A stretch of 64,000 bases of DNA from Desarmillaria ectypa (Eukaryota > Basidiomycota > Agaricomycetes > Agaricales > Physalacriaceae), in contig JAUDYN010000011.1 of the NCBI GenBank assembly GCA_030407005.1, positions 858,501 to 922,500 on the forward strand, given 5' to 3'. Position numbers and translations under genes: made by a program. Shown here piece after piece: positions 21,553 to 31,633 of the stretch. Under the pieces are notes generated by a model. The model was not told the DNA's origin. It worked only from the letters and a program-made list of their open reading frames with translations, and made no database searches. The stretch's first letter is position 1; each line of letters opens with the position of its first letter.

Positions 21553-22026
21553 TTAGGAAGTTATCAGCATACAGTCAAGGCAGAATATGCAAGAACATAC
21601 AAAATTACATGCCAGTGTGGCGTAGAACCAAGATCCATGAAGATGGATATGCCATTCAATGGTATATGTTGAGTGGGAGCCAACACGGGACATAGCAGCA
21701 AGGAGAGCAATGATTGATACAAGCAGCAGCATACCGAGAGCTAGTCTTGCCTTCTAGACCGGGCGCGTGCCGTGCATCACCACTGCAAGGATACAAGCCA
21801 GTGACGCATAGCTCATGAAGAACGTCCATAAGGACAGTGGGAGTGATGGTGGGTCGGTCACAATCATCAGGAACAGAGGCACAAGCTTCATGAGACGCCA
21901 AGTATGATTGATGAGAATGGTTCTGCGAGATCTCGTGTTCAGTATGAGACAAAGATAGGGAAGAACGCGTGTTCGGTTGGACAAAAGAGGTGAACGAGCC
22001 AGACTCTTGATAGTTTGAACAGTCAA
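21553..22026 (-). pseudogene. Possible decayed membrane-protein gene
   Basis: One minus-strand frame runs from LVPLFLMIVTDPPSLPLSLW and ASLACILAVVMHGTRPV through a single TAG into KARLALGMLLLVSIIALLAA. It continues through FYATLACNFVCSCIFCLD to a stop at 21553. The hydrophobic segments on both sides of the stop suggest transmembrane helices of one protein. No intron of workable size removes the TAG. The family is unknown; basidiomycetes have many multi-span proteins of this look. It may be chance hydrophobicity in a T-rich strand. Confidence 0.35.
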
Positions 22027-22039
22027 CGACAGTCATCCA

Positions 22040-22664
22040 CCGCTTCTTTCCCCATCCTCTAGCAATGGATCATCAGCTACGGACTCAATGAATTCGACAG
22101 ACTCGACGACGTCTTCCTATGCTGGCGATCTCGACAAAGACGCGAACTTGTCTTTTATACACCGTCCATTTCGGGTGTGTCTTGTCATGCCGTATCTAAT
22201 CATCTGTACTGACTGTCTTCATCCAGCGCAGGAACCTTGCTATTGTCTCTGACTCTGTCGATCTGTAGCGCAAGTATTCTTTTGACGGACTAGCTTATGT
22301 ACTACATCCCTTGATATCTTCACATGTAATTTTATTTATGTGGTCAAGACCGTTTAGGAAGGAAGGAATGTGTGACCTCGAGAGGTTAGTCAAAGTTCGC
22401 GGTCGAGATGTCAGTATGTAATTCCTTACTGACATGAGAAAACGATGTTTGACGGCAAAGCCGCGCAGCAGATTAACCTCAAGTTTATTCCAGCATTCAA
22501 CTTGTTGACAGCAAGGCTGACTTGGACAGAGTGATGCAGATTTATGTTATGGAATAGATGAATCGCTCTGTTTGTACCATAATTCTAAAGTCTAGTAGGT
22601 ATTAAAGCCGTCGAAATCAATATGCTCAAAGACTACGATAAGAAAGAATGGAAAGTAAATAGTA
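22040..22664. other. Intergenic
   Basis: Between the membrane-protein relic and the 3' end of the thioesterase gene. No gene or named element is seen. Confidence 0.5.
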
Positions 22665-24010
22665 TTAGTATGCCTTCGGCGCATCCATACCCAACCTGAT
22701 CTCCTCCATCGCGGCCAAACGTTCGACACGCATCTTCTCGATATCTCCTCCCAGCGCCACTTCCCACCAGCGCTCTTCCTTCGGTATATCTCGCCATCCT
22801 CCCGTCAAGAACTTTTTCATAGCTTTCGGGTCAGGCTGCTCGAACATCCGTTTCGCAGCCATATATGATGGTGGAGGGTTCTCCACTGAATAATCCCCTA
22901 CGGAGAATCCATTGATGGCCAGAACCAGTGCCGGCGGTATTGTGATACGGCCAATCTTGAAACAGAACTGAGAGATAGATATGCAGTGCACGATTGCACC
23001 ATCAGGTTCTTCGTGAGTAGTAGCGAGTTTGGCTGCGAGCTTTCGGAGGTCGGCGGGGGTGTCGGTAGTGCTGAGAAGGGGTGTAGATGCTTCAAGGGGT
23101 GTAGGTGCTGTAATATCGTCCGCTGGTGTACGAATGGGACCATTGAAGACACCCGGAGCCGGTGAAGGAGCCACTTTCTTTTCCGTCTTTCGGCCCTTCT
23201 TTGGCTTGGTGACAAATTTACCGACGGCGAACATCTGATGAACGCGTCAGACCTTCGACAGACAGCTGACGAGAGCAAAGACTCACCCATTTATCACCCC
23301 AGGACGCGATAGTGAGACGGACTTCGTACGATGCTAACATGGGGATCTCTCGGAGATACAAAAAGTGCGTCGCTGCGATGAGTTCGGTTAGCAGGGATAT
23401 TGAGAGAAACAGATTGTGGTAAACATACCAGCTAAAGGAATGTATCCCTCCACGCCTTCACGGAAGAGTTGGGGCGTATATTTGCACGCCCATCTGAAGC
23501 GGACCGAGTCTAGTGTCTGCATACATAATAAACACGCCTCGTTCAAGACTAGTATGAGTTAACGTTGACCTTGGCATAGCATGAATTACTGAGATGAAGA
23601 TTAAAGTCGCTTTCATCAAGACCTTGGAAGGTGTAAGCCCGGTACGAGAGTGATGTTGGTGCAAACTCACTGGCCCAGTTGTAGTAATTCATGGTCGTCA
23701 CAAACGGATTTTGCCCAATTGGAGACATCGAGTCCCACCACGCCTGCGACGCTACTTTCTTCCTGGCCTTGTTCTTGTGAACGATGCTCAAGCGATGTAG
23801 CCTATGCCACATTCGAAGGTTGTAATAGGGCGCTAAAACACGGACTGGAAAATTGTTAGCCCTTCAAGCCGTACGCGTCGGCGTCGTATTCGAGAACGTA
23901 CAGTGCCATGCCAGAGGAAAAGACCTTATGTTGAGAAGAAGGAGAACGGCCAGGAAATACTTAAAAGGCGTAGCTAGGCTCAAGAGTCGGTCGACAATCG
24001 GGGAGACCAT
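22665..24010 (-). CDS. THEM6-type hotdog thioesterase-like protein
   Basis: Five exons (23902-24010, 23570-23844, 23429-23516, 23287-23372 and 22665-23234) give about 375 residues. The first exon has a hydrophobic stretch, YFLAVLLLLNIRSFPLAW, a likely N-terminal membrane anchor. The hotdog fold follows: GLDESDFNLHLSNSCYAK (the D-x-N-x-H-x-x-N-S-x-Y pattern of acyl-CoA thioesterase-like THEM6 proteins), then TLDSVRFRWACKYTPQLF, then MLASYEVRLTIASWGDKWMF. The C-terminal 160 residues (KPKKGRKTEKK, then a Pro/Thr-rich linker and GGWRDIPKEERWWE) are an extension that I do not recognise. The function is probably hydrolysis or binding of an acyl thioester at a membrane; the substrate is unknown. Introns are 50-60 nt GT-AG. 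The start is the only ATG upstream of the anchor segment. Confidence 0.82.
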
Positions 24011-24244
24011 GATGGAAAAGAACAATGTTGATGAACGGCGCTGAACGCCTTACATTATATTCGCCGGCTTGGGGGACCGGTTGATGTGTATAGCCGGATG
24101 CCGGATGATCGATGACCAGCCGCGGCTTCTTATCAAATCCATGTTACTTACTACTTACTTTTGTAGAGGTGGATGATGGCCTGACGAAGCCTAGCTCATG
24201 CCAATGGGGTGCACCATATCTTGACGTGTGCTAGGGTTCGGAAT

Positions 24245-24315
24245 GCCTGGCAACGACGTGGGGCCTCGTCTTTTTTATATCATCATCATTATAATACACG
24301 TCGTCGGTGCCAGGC
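24245..24315. repeat. Imperfect inverted repeat (16/19 bp arms)
   Basis: GCCTGGCAACGACGTG at 24245-24260 and CACGTCGTCGGTGCCAGGC at 24297-24315 are complementary apart from a three-base bulge, with a 36 bp AT-rich loop. It lies in the promoter-proximal space upstream of the thioesterase start, near 24010. It could be a small foldback element or a cis-regulatory hairpin. Confidence 0.6.
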
Positions 24316-24898
24316 TGCTAACGCTAATGCTGAACGAATAGTTGAGCTGTAAAAGACTACTTATTTCTTGAGATGATGAACGTTATATTCGCTAGTCGTA
24401 CGATTAATACCATAATATATAATCGTTGCTATCATACGCGTCTTACTACATTCCATTGGCGGGCGTCATTACACATTCTAGGGACCTACTCAGCTACACG
24501 GTTATTTTTATTCATACTGGTACTATTGCTTCTGGAAATGAGAAGACGCCTTGGTAAAGGAGCTACTATTAAGACGGTCTAGTCGACAATATGGTGAAGT
24601 CAGTCCATTCGAACTTTTGATTTGGCGCATGACGCTAAGATAGTATTTTGACTTCGTTTTCAGGTAATATCGATAGCCCCAGACCCAGTGGTAAGCTGGA
24701 CTTCGTACGTTAGAAAGCAGGAGCGTAGGAGCATGCCAGCTCTATGGTAGGACAAGCCTAATGGAAGATATTACCAAGACTCGTTTCAGAGTTCATCCAA
24801 TTTAGGTTTAGACTGGTATACATGATACGAGCTCAGACGAGGAAGAATCGAGACAGAGACAGAGACAGACTTCTACAGAGCACCAATTTCTTCCATAT
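24316..24898. other. Intergenic
   Basis: No gene is seen. A short run of AGAGAC units lies near 24851-24868, just past the end of the first F-box-like gene. Confidence 0.5.
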
Positions 24899-26171
24899 CT
24901 ACGGGGAATCAAACTGTGTATCCAATGTATCAAATGCAACTTTTTTATGGAATTCATCAAGAAGCGTGAAAGCGTCTGCGAATTCGTACTTGGCTCTGCA
25001 CCTTGGAAGGCAATCCTTGCAAAGCCAGTACATGACCCCCGCATAATCATATCCAGTAACATAATAGGGAGACGGCTTCGCATGTACGTAGAATTTTAAG
25101 TCGTTTAAACCTACCTCGCGGCGACACAAGGCCTCGTCGAGGGCATTCCAGAAATGCAAACCACATTGCGGGACCGAACCACTCTGAATCCTGTGCTGGT
25201 CAACTGCAATCCCGATAGTGACCACATCAAGACAGTTTTCGGGCGCAAGGGCAAGGAACGTAGTCGTCCACCATCGGACACAGCGGTTCATTTGGTCCAT
25301 ATCGTCGGTCAGGTTTATGATGACGGATAGCTCCTGCACGTCCTCAATATGAAGAGGTAGGAGTCCTTCATCTTGGAACAAGAGTAAGATTATTGACGAT
25401 ATCCACAATGACGACCTTACTCATATTGATATATCCAATATCGAAATACTTGAGGGAAGATTCTGTGAAATCCAGCAATGCTTGGATTCGATGGACCATG
25501 GTTCTGTCACATACGACTCTCGTTCCATCTCCTTCGATGTTGATCCTGCTCAATATGCTCAGGTCGGCTGGCGGCTCTGGACTGATAAAGAGGTCCCATA
25601 CGTCATAGTCGCCGTCGAGGACAGAAATGGAGAAAGATTTCAATATGGGGTTTTCCAGGAAGGTCCTAGTCACTGCGCCACCCTTTCCCTGTAACTTGCA
25701 GCCCTTCAGATCGAGACGAATGAGGTTGGGTAGCGAGGCGACGAGACACTTCATATCATTTTTGGAGCATGTGATTACCTCCAAATCCAGCACGCAAATG
25801 TGGGGAAAAGATATAATGGCTGAGCAGAATGCTGAGGGATTCGGGAAGTTGAACCAATTTACGCCCCTAAGGTGCATGGCATTTATGGGAACATGTTCAT
25901 CTTTGAGGTGCCTTAAGAGTAGAAGAAAGTACGGGTCAGATTTGAGGATCATCGAGTCGCGATCCTCAATGTAGATTCCAAAGCAGGTTTCATCTGTGTG
26001 GGGAATACGTGAATAAAAGGGAATATTGAGCGCATACTGAATGCTCCAGGATGCGACGATGTGATTGTACACATGTTGAGATGAAAAGCGCTGTCGTTCG
26101 CCAAATAATAGGAAATCACGGAACTGTGGTAGACTCATAGATGCTAGGCTGCAATCAGTAAATAAATTCAC
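24899..26171 (-). CDS. F-box/LRR-like hypothetical protein, tandem copy A
   Basis: Two exons join over a 49 nt intron (GTAAGG donor, TTCCAAG acceptor, about 25381-25429): SLKYFDIGYINM on the left, EGLLPLHIEDVQELSVII on the right. The protein has the look of the large basidiomycete F-box/LRR-like family: ICVLDLEVITCSKNDMKC, ASLPNLIRLDLKGCKLQG and SSLKYFDIGYI are leucine-rich-repeat-like strands, and a C-terminal WWTTTFLALAPENCLDVVTI segment follows. No clear F-box is visible. The true N-terminus is uncertain: a GTGAGT...GATTGCAG intron appears to precede SLASMSLPQFRDF (acceptor about 26155), so an unassigned exon with the start codon lies near 26.2-26.3 kb. The function is unknown; many relatives are presumed SCF substrate receptors. 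Copy B follows about 2.03 kb downstream. Confidence 0.7.
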
Positions 26172-26797
26172 GGCGTATACAGCTAAATACTCACGAGATG
26201 GCAGAGAATGTGGTCGGTTTCAAGAAAAGGAGTGGCACACACGCAGACAAAGGGAGTCCCGAAAGAAATGTAGTGAAAGAACAATGACATCTGCGGTCCG
26301 ATTCCCCGACGGACAGGCCGTTCAAATTCGTGATTAGAATGGAAAGGTACCAGGGTAACCGTTAGATCGTCAGGGTAAAGGGCAAACCCAAGCTGTCCGG
26401 CAACTACGTTTGCTCGAACCCGTGAGAAAGGAGACCAGGACTACCAACCCTTGGGATTGGCCACGGAATACGATAGCACAGGTCATCAGCAGCTTTTTCT
26501 CGTCCGAGGGCATGAAATATTTTACCTATCAAGAAACAGGCGTCAACGGTCACATTCATAACCATATTTCGAGCGAGATTCTGTGAATAACAGGGACCGT
26601 TAGTAGCTAATAGAGACCTAGGTTACGTCGGAGTCGATAATTCATACTTAATTGCATGCAAGTTGAACAGTATTTCAGGAGACTATTCCGAGGCAGATTG
26701 GAAAGGTTTCATTCTCGATTTTGACATAAAGGTGTGTGAGGTTCAGGCTTTCGAAGGCAGAGTAGACCGACATATGATGATTCTGAACGAAGAGAAG

Positions 26798-26850
26798 AAT
26801 TTCCGGACCTGTGATTTCCCTGTGCCTTGAATCTTCCGGCTACTTATCTC
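26798..26850 (-). repeat. Short tRNA-like element, family 2, copy 1
   Basis: Minus strand: GTAGCCGGAAGATTCAAGGC followed by ATCACAGGTCCGGAAATT. It corresponds to 29901-29968, where a B-box-like CACGGGTTCGAAAATTC is better kept. It lies inside the duplicated non-coding block. Assignment as tRNA-derived is weak. Confidence 0.35.
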
Positions 26851-26966
26851 CAATCCGATCACTTGCCGCACTGTCCGAAGACTTTCGGACCAAGTATGTG
26901 TAAGTCTAACTTCTACCCAGCTCCATATCTACGGGGAAATAAACTGTATCTCGAATGCGTCAAATA

Positions 26967-28203
26967 CTAGATGGGTAAATCAACTTCTTCATAGAATTCG
27001 TCCAGGAGCGTGAAAGCGGATTCGTACTTGGCTCTGCACCTTGGAAGGCAATCCTTGCAAAGCCAGTACATGACCCCCGCATAATCATATCCAGTAACAT
27101 AATAGGGAGACGGCTTCGCATGTATGTAGAATTTTAAGTCGTTTAAACCTACCTCGCGGCGACACAAGGCCTCGTCGAGGGCATTCCAGAAATGCGGGTT
27201 ACATAGCGGAACCGAACCACCCTGGATTCTGTGCTGGTCAACTGCGATCTCAATGGTGATCGTATCAAGCCGGTTTTCGGATGAAAGAGCAAGGAACGTA
27301 GTCGTCCACCACTGGACACAGCGGTTCATCTGGTCCGTTTCCCCGGTCAGACTTATGATGACGGATAACTCCTGCACATCCTCGATATGCAGAGGTAGGA
27401 GTCCTTCATCTTGGAACAAGAGTAAGATTATTGACGATATCCATGATGACGACCTTACTCATATTGATATATCCGATATCGAAATACTTGAGGGAAGATT
27501 CTGTGAAATCCAGCAATGCTTGGATTCGATGGACCATGGTTCTGTCATATACGACCCTCGCTCCATCTCCATCGATGTTGATCCTTCTTAATGCGCTCAG
27601 GTCGGCCGGCGACTCTGGACTGATAAAAAGATCCCATACGCCATATTCGCCGTCGATGACAGAGATGGAGAGGGATTCCAGCGTCGGTCCTTGAGGGATG
27701 GTCATAGTCACTCCCTCCCCCTGTAACTTGCCGCCCTTCAGATTGAGACGAATGAGGTTGGGTAGCGAGGTGACGAGACACTTCATATCATTTTTGGAGC
27801 ATGTGATTGACGCCAAACTCAACACGCAAATGTGGGGGAAAGATATAATGGCTGAGCAGAATGCTGAGGGATTCGGGAAGTTGAACCAATTTACACCCTT
27901 AAGGTGCATGGAGTTTATGGGGACATGTTCATCTTTGAGGTGCCTTAGGAGGAGAAGGAAGTATGGGTCGGATCTGAGGATCATCGAGTCGCGATCCTCA
28001 ATGTAGATTCCAATCCAGCTTTCGTCGGCGTGGGGAATATGTGGATAAGAGGGAATATTGAGAGCGTGTTGGATGTTGGGGGAGGTTACGATGCGACTGT
28101 ACACATGATAAGATGAAATGCGCTGTCTTTCGCCAAATAATAAGAAATCACGGAACTGTAGCAGACTCATAGATGCTAAGCTGCAATCAGTAAATACATC
28201 CAC
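26967..28203 (-). CDS. F-box/LRR-like hypothetical protein, tandem copy B
   Basis: Paralogue of copy A with the same exon layout, including the 49 nt intron with identical donor and acceptor (about 27431-27479). Most residues are shared (for example HLKDEHVPINSMHLKGVNWF and CLVTSLPNLIRLNLKGGKLQ). Differences are mainly substitutions plus a short indel: RTFLENPILKSFSIS in A is replaced by TIPQGPTLESLSIS in B. The C-terminus also differs: A ends FHKKVAFDTLDTQFDSP, B ends FYEEVDLPI. Both frames remain open, so both copies may be functional. The start is again uncertain, because the SLASMSL exon is preceded by a GTGAGT...GATTGCAG intron. The function is unknown. Confidence 0.7.
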
Positions 28204-28753
28204 GGCGTAAAGAATTAAATACTCACGAGACGGCAGAGGATGTGGCCGGAGAGAACCTGAGAAGACCTTTTAAGAAAAGCATTGGCACACGCACAGACAA
28301 TGGGAGTGAACAATGACGCTTGCGGTCCGACTCCCCGACAGACAGGCTGTTCAAATTAGTGATTGAAACGGAAAGGTACCAGGGTAACTGTTAGCTAGCT
28401 CGGCTAAGGACCCCAAGCTGCCTAGCAACTACGTCTGCTCGCCAAATTCCCTGCTAGGCTCAAAATCACCTCGTTTTGATCGTTTTGACATCTAGAGGGA
28501 TATGGCGATAACTCTACAGAATCCATGGGAAAGGAGACAGGACTACCAATCCATGAAATTGGTCATGGAATAAGGTAGCATACTTTATCAGTGTCTCTTT
28601 ATCAAGTTACCGGGCAGTGGCGGGACCGATTTGAGTCAGAGCTTTCGCCTTCCTTTGATTTCTCTGCATCAAAGAAAATTAAAAAGCTCCCTTATAAGAA
28701 ATAGACAACTCGCATAGACGCTCAAGTCTATCTAGATATCTGTGGTGATCAAT

Positions 28754-29517
28754 TTAGGCTGACCAAGCATAATTTAAAACCTTTCTTTCGTTTTCAAACA
28801 GCAGCACCATCATGTCTTTCAATTTGATTGCGTGTAATGCGACCGAGTAGGCCTGCTCGTCAGTCATTCCGGTTCCAGGAACACGAAGCTGCATTCGGTT
28901 GATTAAATAGATGGTCATGGAAACTGTGGTACTGTAGTACTCACTGCTTCCGCACTGAAATATTCCAGATACCAAAAAACAAAGTATTCGCCGCCCGAAT
29001 CAACAACGCATCCGTTACGTGACCTCGGTGCCCACGGATCCATGGTGGTGTACAAATCGGGATTGGTATTCAAATTGGGTCTGTTAGGAGAAGCGTTGGG
29101 GCCCTGTGGCGACGGTGGTTGGCACGCGTTGGTTTGAATATGCACATATACTCGGTTTTATATCCCGACTGAAAGGCCGCATCCATGGGGAAGGAAGAGT
29201 ACAAACGATCTGCCACAAACCTCCTCATACGCCTCTCGAAGCGAGGTCTGTTCCAAAGACTCGCCTGTGTCTTTTCTCTCTTGTGGGAGAAAATATTCTT
29301 TAGTGAGAGAATCATACACGACGACAACTCTGTCTAATGATGGCTGTAATATGACCATGCCTACTCCCAATAGGAAGTACCGTGAAGCAAATCCACCATG
29401 ACGTAGAGCGGCACTCCTCCATGAGGAGAAGATGCGTGGTTGAGTTTCTTGGAACTGAGCAACGACCCAAGGATGTTGGCAATGATAGACACTAGTAAGA
29501 CAGAAATAATTCGCCAT
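28754..29517 (-). CDS. Nudix hydrolase-like protein, reading frame broken
   Basis: Pieces, in order: MVILQPSLDRVVVVYDSL; the Nudix box region FLPQERKDTGESLEQTSL, REAYEE, an intron (GTTTGT...TTTCAG), then SGYKTEYMCIFKPT; then TNACQPPSPQGPNASPN, SGGEYFVFWYLEYFSAEA, an intron (GTGAGT...AATGCAG) and LRVPGTGMTDEQAYSV to LNYAWSA. Relatives share the GGEY-FWY and final YAW features. Nudix enzymes hydrolyse nucleoside diphosphates linked to other groups; the substrate here is unknown. Two oddities: the first Gly of the box (G-x5-E) is Glu, and the frame must shift by one base between IFKPT and TNACQ (about 29120-29130), with no intron explaining it. It is either a recent pseudogene, a base error or an unseen splice. 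REAYEESG is otherwise intact. Confidence 0.65.
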
Positions 29518-29559
29518 AATGGTGGCCCAAATAAGAAAGGACGATTAGCACATTTTTCT

Positions 29560-30000
29560 GGTCACGAGCTATAGGCAAAATGGGATCGACCTTGACCATC
29601 TCGAGACTCAATCAAAACTGAGACTCTGAATTTAGGCGAGCATCGCGAGGAAAATCAATGATAACCCTCACCGACCAAGTCAATAGCAGTAGCCTTTTCT
29701 CGTACAATGAACATGAAATAATTTATCTGTCGAGAAAAGGCATCACATTTGCAACCATATTTCAAACAAGAATGTGCGAATGACAGACCCAGGAGTCGAT
29801 GATTCACAATTGCATGAAAGTTGAACAGCATTTCAAAAATTTATTCCGGGACAGATTGGGACGATTTTTATATCAGGATCGACATGACATCAAAATTTGA
29901 AGGGACGAATTTTCGAACCCGTGATTTTTGATATCTATTTAATTATGAACCTTCCGGCTACCTCCGTCCAATCGGCAGTCCGAAAACCTTCGGACAAAGT
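29560..30000. repeat. Partial third copy of the duplicated non-coding block
   Basis: Sequence such as GAGTCGATGATTCACAATTG and GCATGAAAGTTGAACAGCAT near 29793-29835 matches GAGTCGATAATTCATACTTA and GCATGCAAGTTGAACAGTAT near 26630-26674. The ACCTTCCGGCTACCTCCGTC stretch and the element at 29901-29968 also correspond. No F-box-like exons are present in this copy. Confidence 0.7.
29901..29968 (-). repeat. Short tRNA-like element, family 2, copy 2
   Basis: Minus strand: GTAGCCGGAAGGTTCATAAT, resembling an A box, then about 25 bases later CACGGGTTCGAAAATTC, a good B-box match. It is the counterpart of 26798-26850. Confidence 0.4.
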
Positions 30001-30278
30001 ACACTGATACCTCCCCTCTACGCTTTATTGCATTTCGAGTTCGGCTACCTCTCCTTCTCCAACGAGTGTACTTGGGGTCTACTTCGTACAATCACAGAAA
30101 CCAGCAGGACCAACGTATTTCGGAAAACGAGGAGCATAAAGGTATCTTACATTCAGGTAACATTCAGTATGACTGTTGTACATAGACTGACGAAGTTTTC
30201 TCTCATCAGTTCGTTTCGTGCGCAAAAAAAGGCAAAGGAAAAGTAACGTCCATGAAATCTGGTCTCAGATCCATCCTG
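30001..30278. other. Intergenic
   Basis: 3' flank of the TIM-barrel gene; nothing else recognised. Confidence 0.5.
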
Positions 30279-31633
30279 TTACGCCGCCACCTCGGTTTCT
30301 CGCCACTCTGAATTGACATTCATGATGGTCTCCTTCCGGTCTACAGGCTCTGATGTTGCACCCTCCACAGCTGAGTTGAAGCTGCCCAAACTCTCTTCGC
30401 TTTCGCTTCCCTCTCCATCAACTGTCAAGGGAGGTGTCACACTGGGACCGACTTCCTCCGCCTCGTCTCCTGAAAGCACCTGCCATAGCTTATTCAAACC
30501 GTCGATTCCCCTTCGCCCATGTCTCCATGGGCAGCCTTCGTCCTGCTCCAACAGACTCTTGTTGAATACCTCCAAGCTCCACCAGCCATTGAATCCCGTA
30601 GCTTCCACCATCTTGGTCATCTGGACCACTGGGAGGAAGCCGAGGTAGCCGGTGGGAGGGTTGGGATTGGACAGATACTCTTCCGAGGGTTCCACGTCCT
30701 CTGTTAAAGGCTCGCAGGGGAACAATCGGGACGCGCGAGACCAAGTCATCCTCCGAGGCGCGTCTGGGGCGTCGAATATAGGCTGCGAGGGTCGGGCGGC
30801 GTCAGCGAGCTGATACAGGAATATCCTGTCTCCGGGGATCGACCTTGACATCTTATCGAGATTCTCCATCATTTTGGCTAGAGTCTGCTCTACGCGAATG
30901 GATGATTCGGTCGCCGGGTCCGCGTATTGGTTGCCGCTGTTAACGTAGATGAGTAATGGTGCTTATCGTAGCGGCAGGGCGAATCTTACAGGGTGTTGAA
31001 GGAATCGAGGATGATACCGACGTTGGGAAGGTTTACTCGTTTGACAACGTCCCAGACGGGCTCCCAGTTGTCCACGACAGTTCCCCAGGATAAAGGTTCG
31101 TAGCCTATCCTGACGTCGTATGTTGCTGCAATCTCACCGAGGCGACGGAAGGCGTCTACCTGAGCGTCGAGATACATTTCCACGGTGTAGGTATCAGTGA
31201 TCGGATGAGGACCGGAAATGTGGTTGGAACAGACGAGCATGAGATCACATTGGAAGTACTCCATCAGTCTCAACCAGCGCTCAGCGCTATCCAACCCTGC
31301 TTTGATATCTTCTTCAGTTTTGAAGTTCTCAAAATTTCGTAGAGGTTGCACGACGGGTATGGTAAGATTGTGAGAAACGCACAATGCGGTGATAACCTTC
31401 GCGCTCTCGCGCTCTAGGTCGGGGGTGGACAGGGAATGCGGGAAGAAGGGTTCGTTGAAGAGATGGTGATGCTGGCCGTTGATAACTTCGGCTACGAAGC
31501 CCTCGAAATCGACCATGAAGATTTCAATGCCTTTGTAGCCGAGACTAGAGGCGACTTTGATTTTCGTCGGCAGAGAGTGGTATAAACACGAGCCTAGCGA
31601 GAGACTCGCTATCGCGAACTGTGGTCTGGGCAT
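30279..31633 (-). CDS. TIM-barrel sugar isomerase / 3-dehydroshikimate dehydratase-like protein
   Basis: Two exons (30990-31633 and 30279-30936) give 433 residues. The N-terminus FAIASLSLGSCLYHSLPTKI and GYKGIEIFMVDFEGF match the first strands of the xylose-isomerase-like TIM-barrel superfamily, and the LGSC...H.L.TK pattern recalls fungal dehydroshikimate dehydratases. Later barrel strands are visible: CDLMLVCSNHI, IGYEPLSWGTVVDNWE with a metal-ligand Glu, VGIILDSFNTLG with a metal-ligand Asp, RIFLYQLADA, and GWWSLEVFNKSL. The intron sits inside the SFNTLGNQYADP block. About 70 C-terminal residues (SESEESLGSFNSAVEG and flanks) are acidic, low complexity and outside the barrel. A dehydroshikimate dehydratase would feed protocatechuate catabolism, but the substrate cannot be decided from sequence; IolE-like epimerase is the main alternative. 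Confidence 0.75.

Larger units (their letters stand above)
24896..28600. repeat. Segmental tandem duplication (unit about 2.03 kb)
   Basis: The block starting near 24896 (TATCTACGGGGAATCAAACT) recurs near 26927 (TATCTACGGGGAAATAAACT). Similarity runs through the whole F-box-like gene and into its 5' flank: TGTCCGGCAACTACGTTTGC in the first copy, TGCCTAGCAACTACGTCTGC in the second. The two units are adjacent and in the same orientation. Confidence 0.85.
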
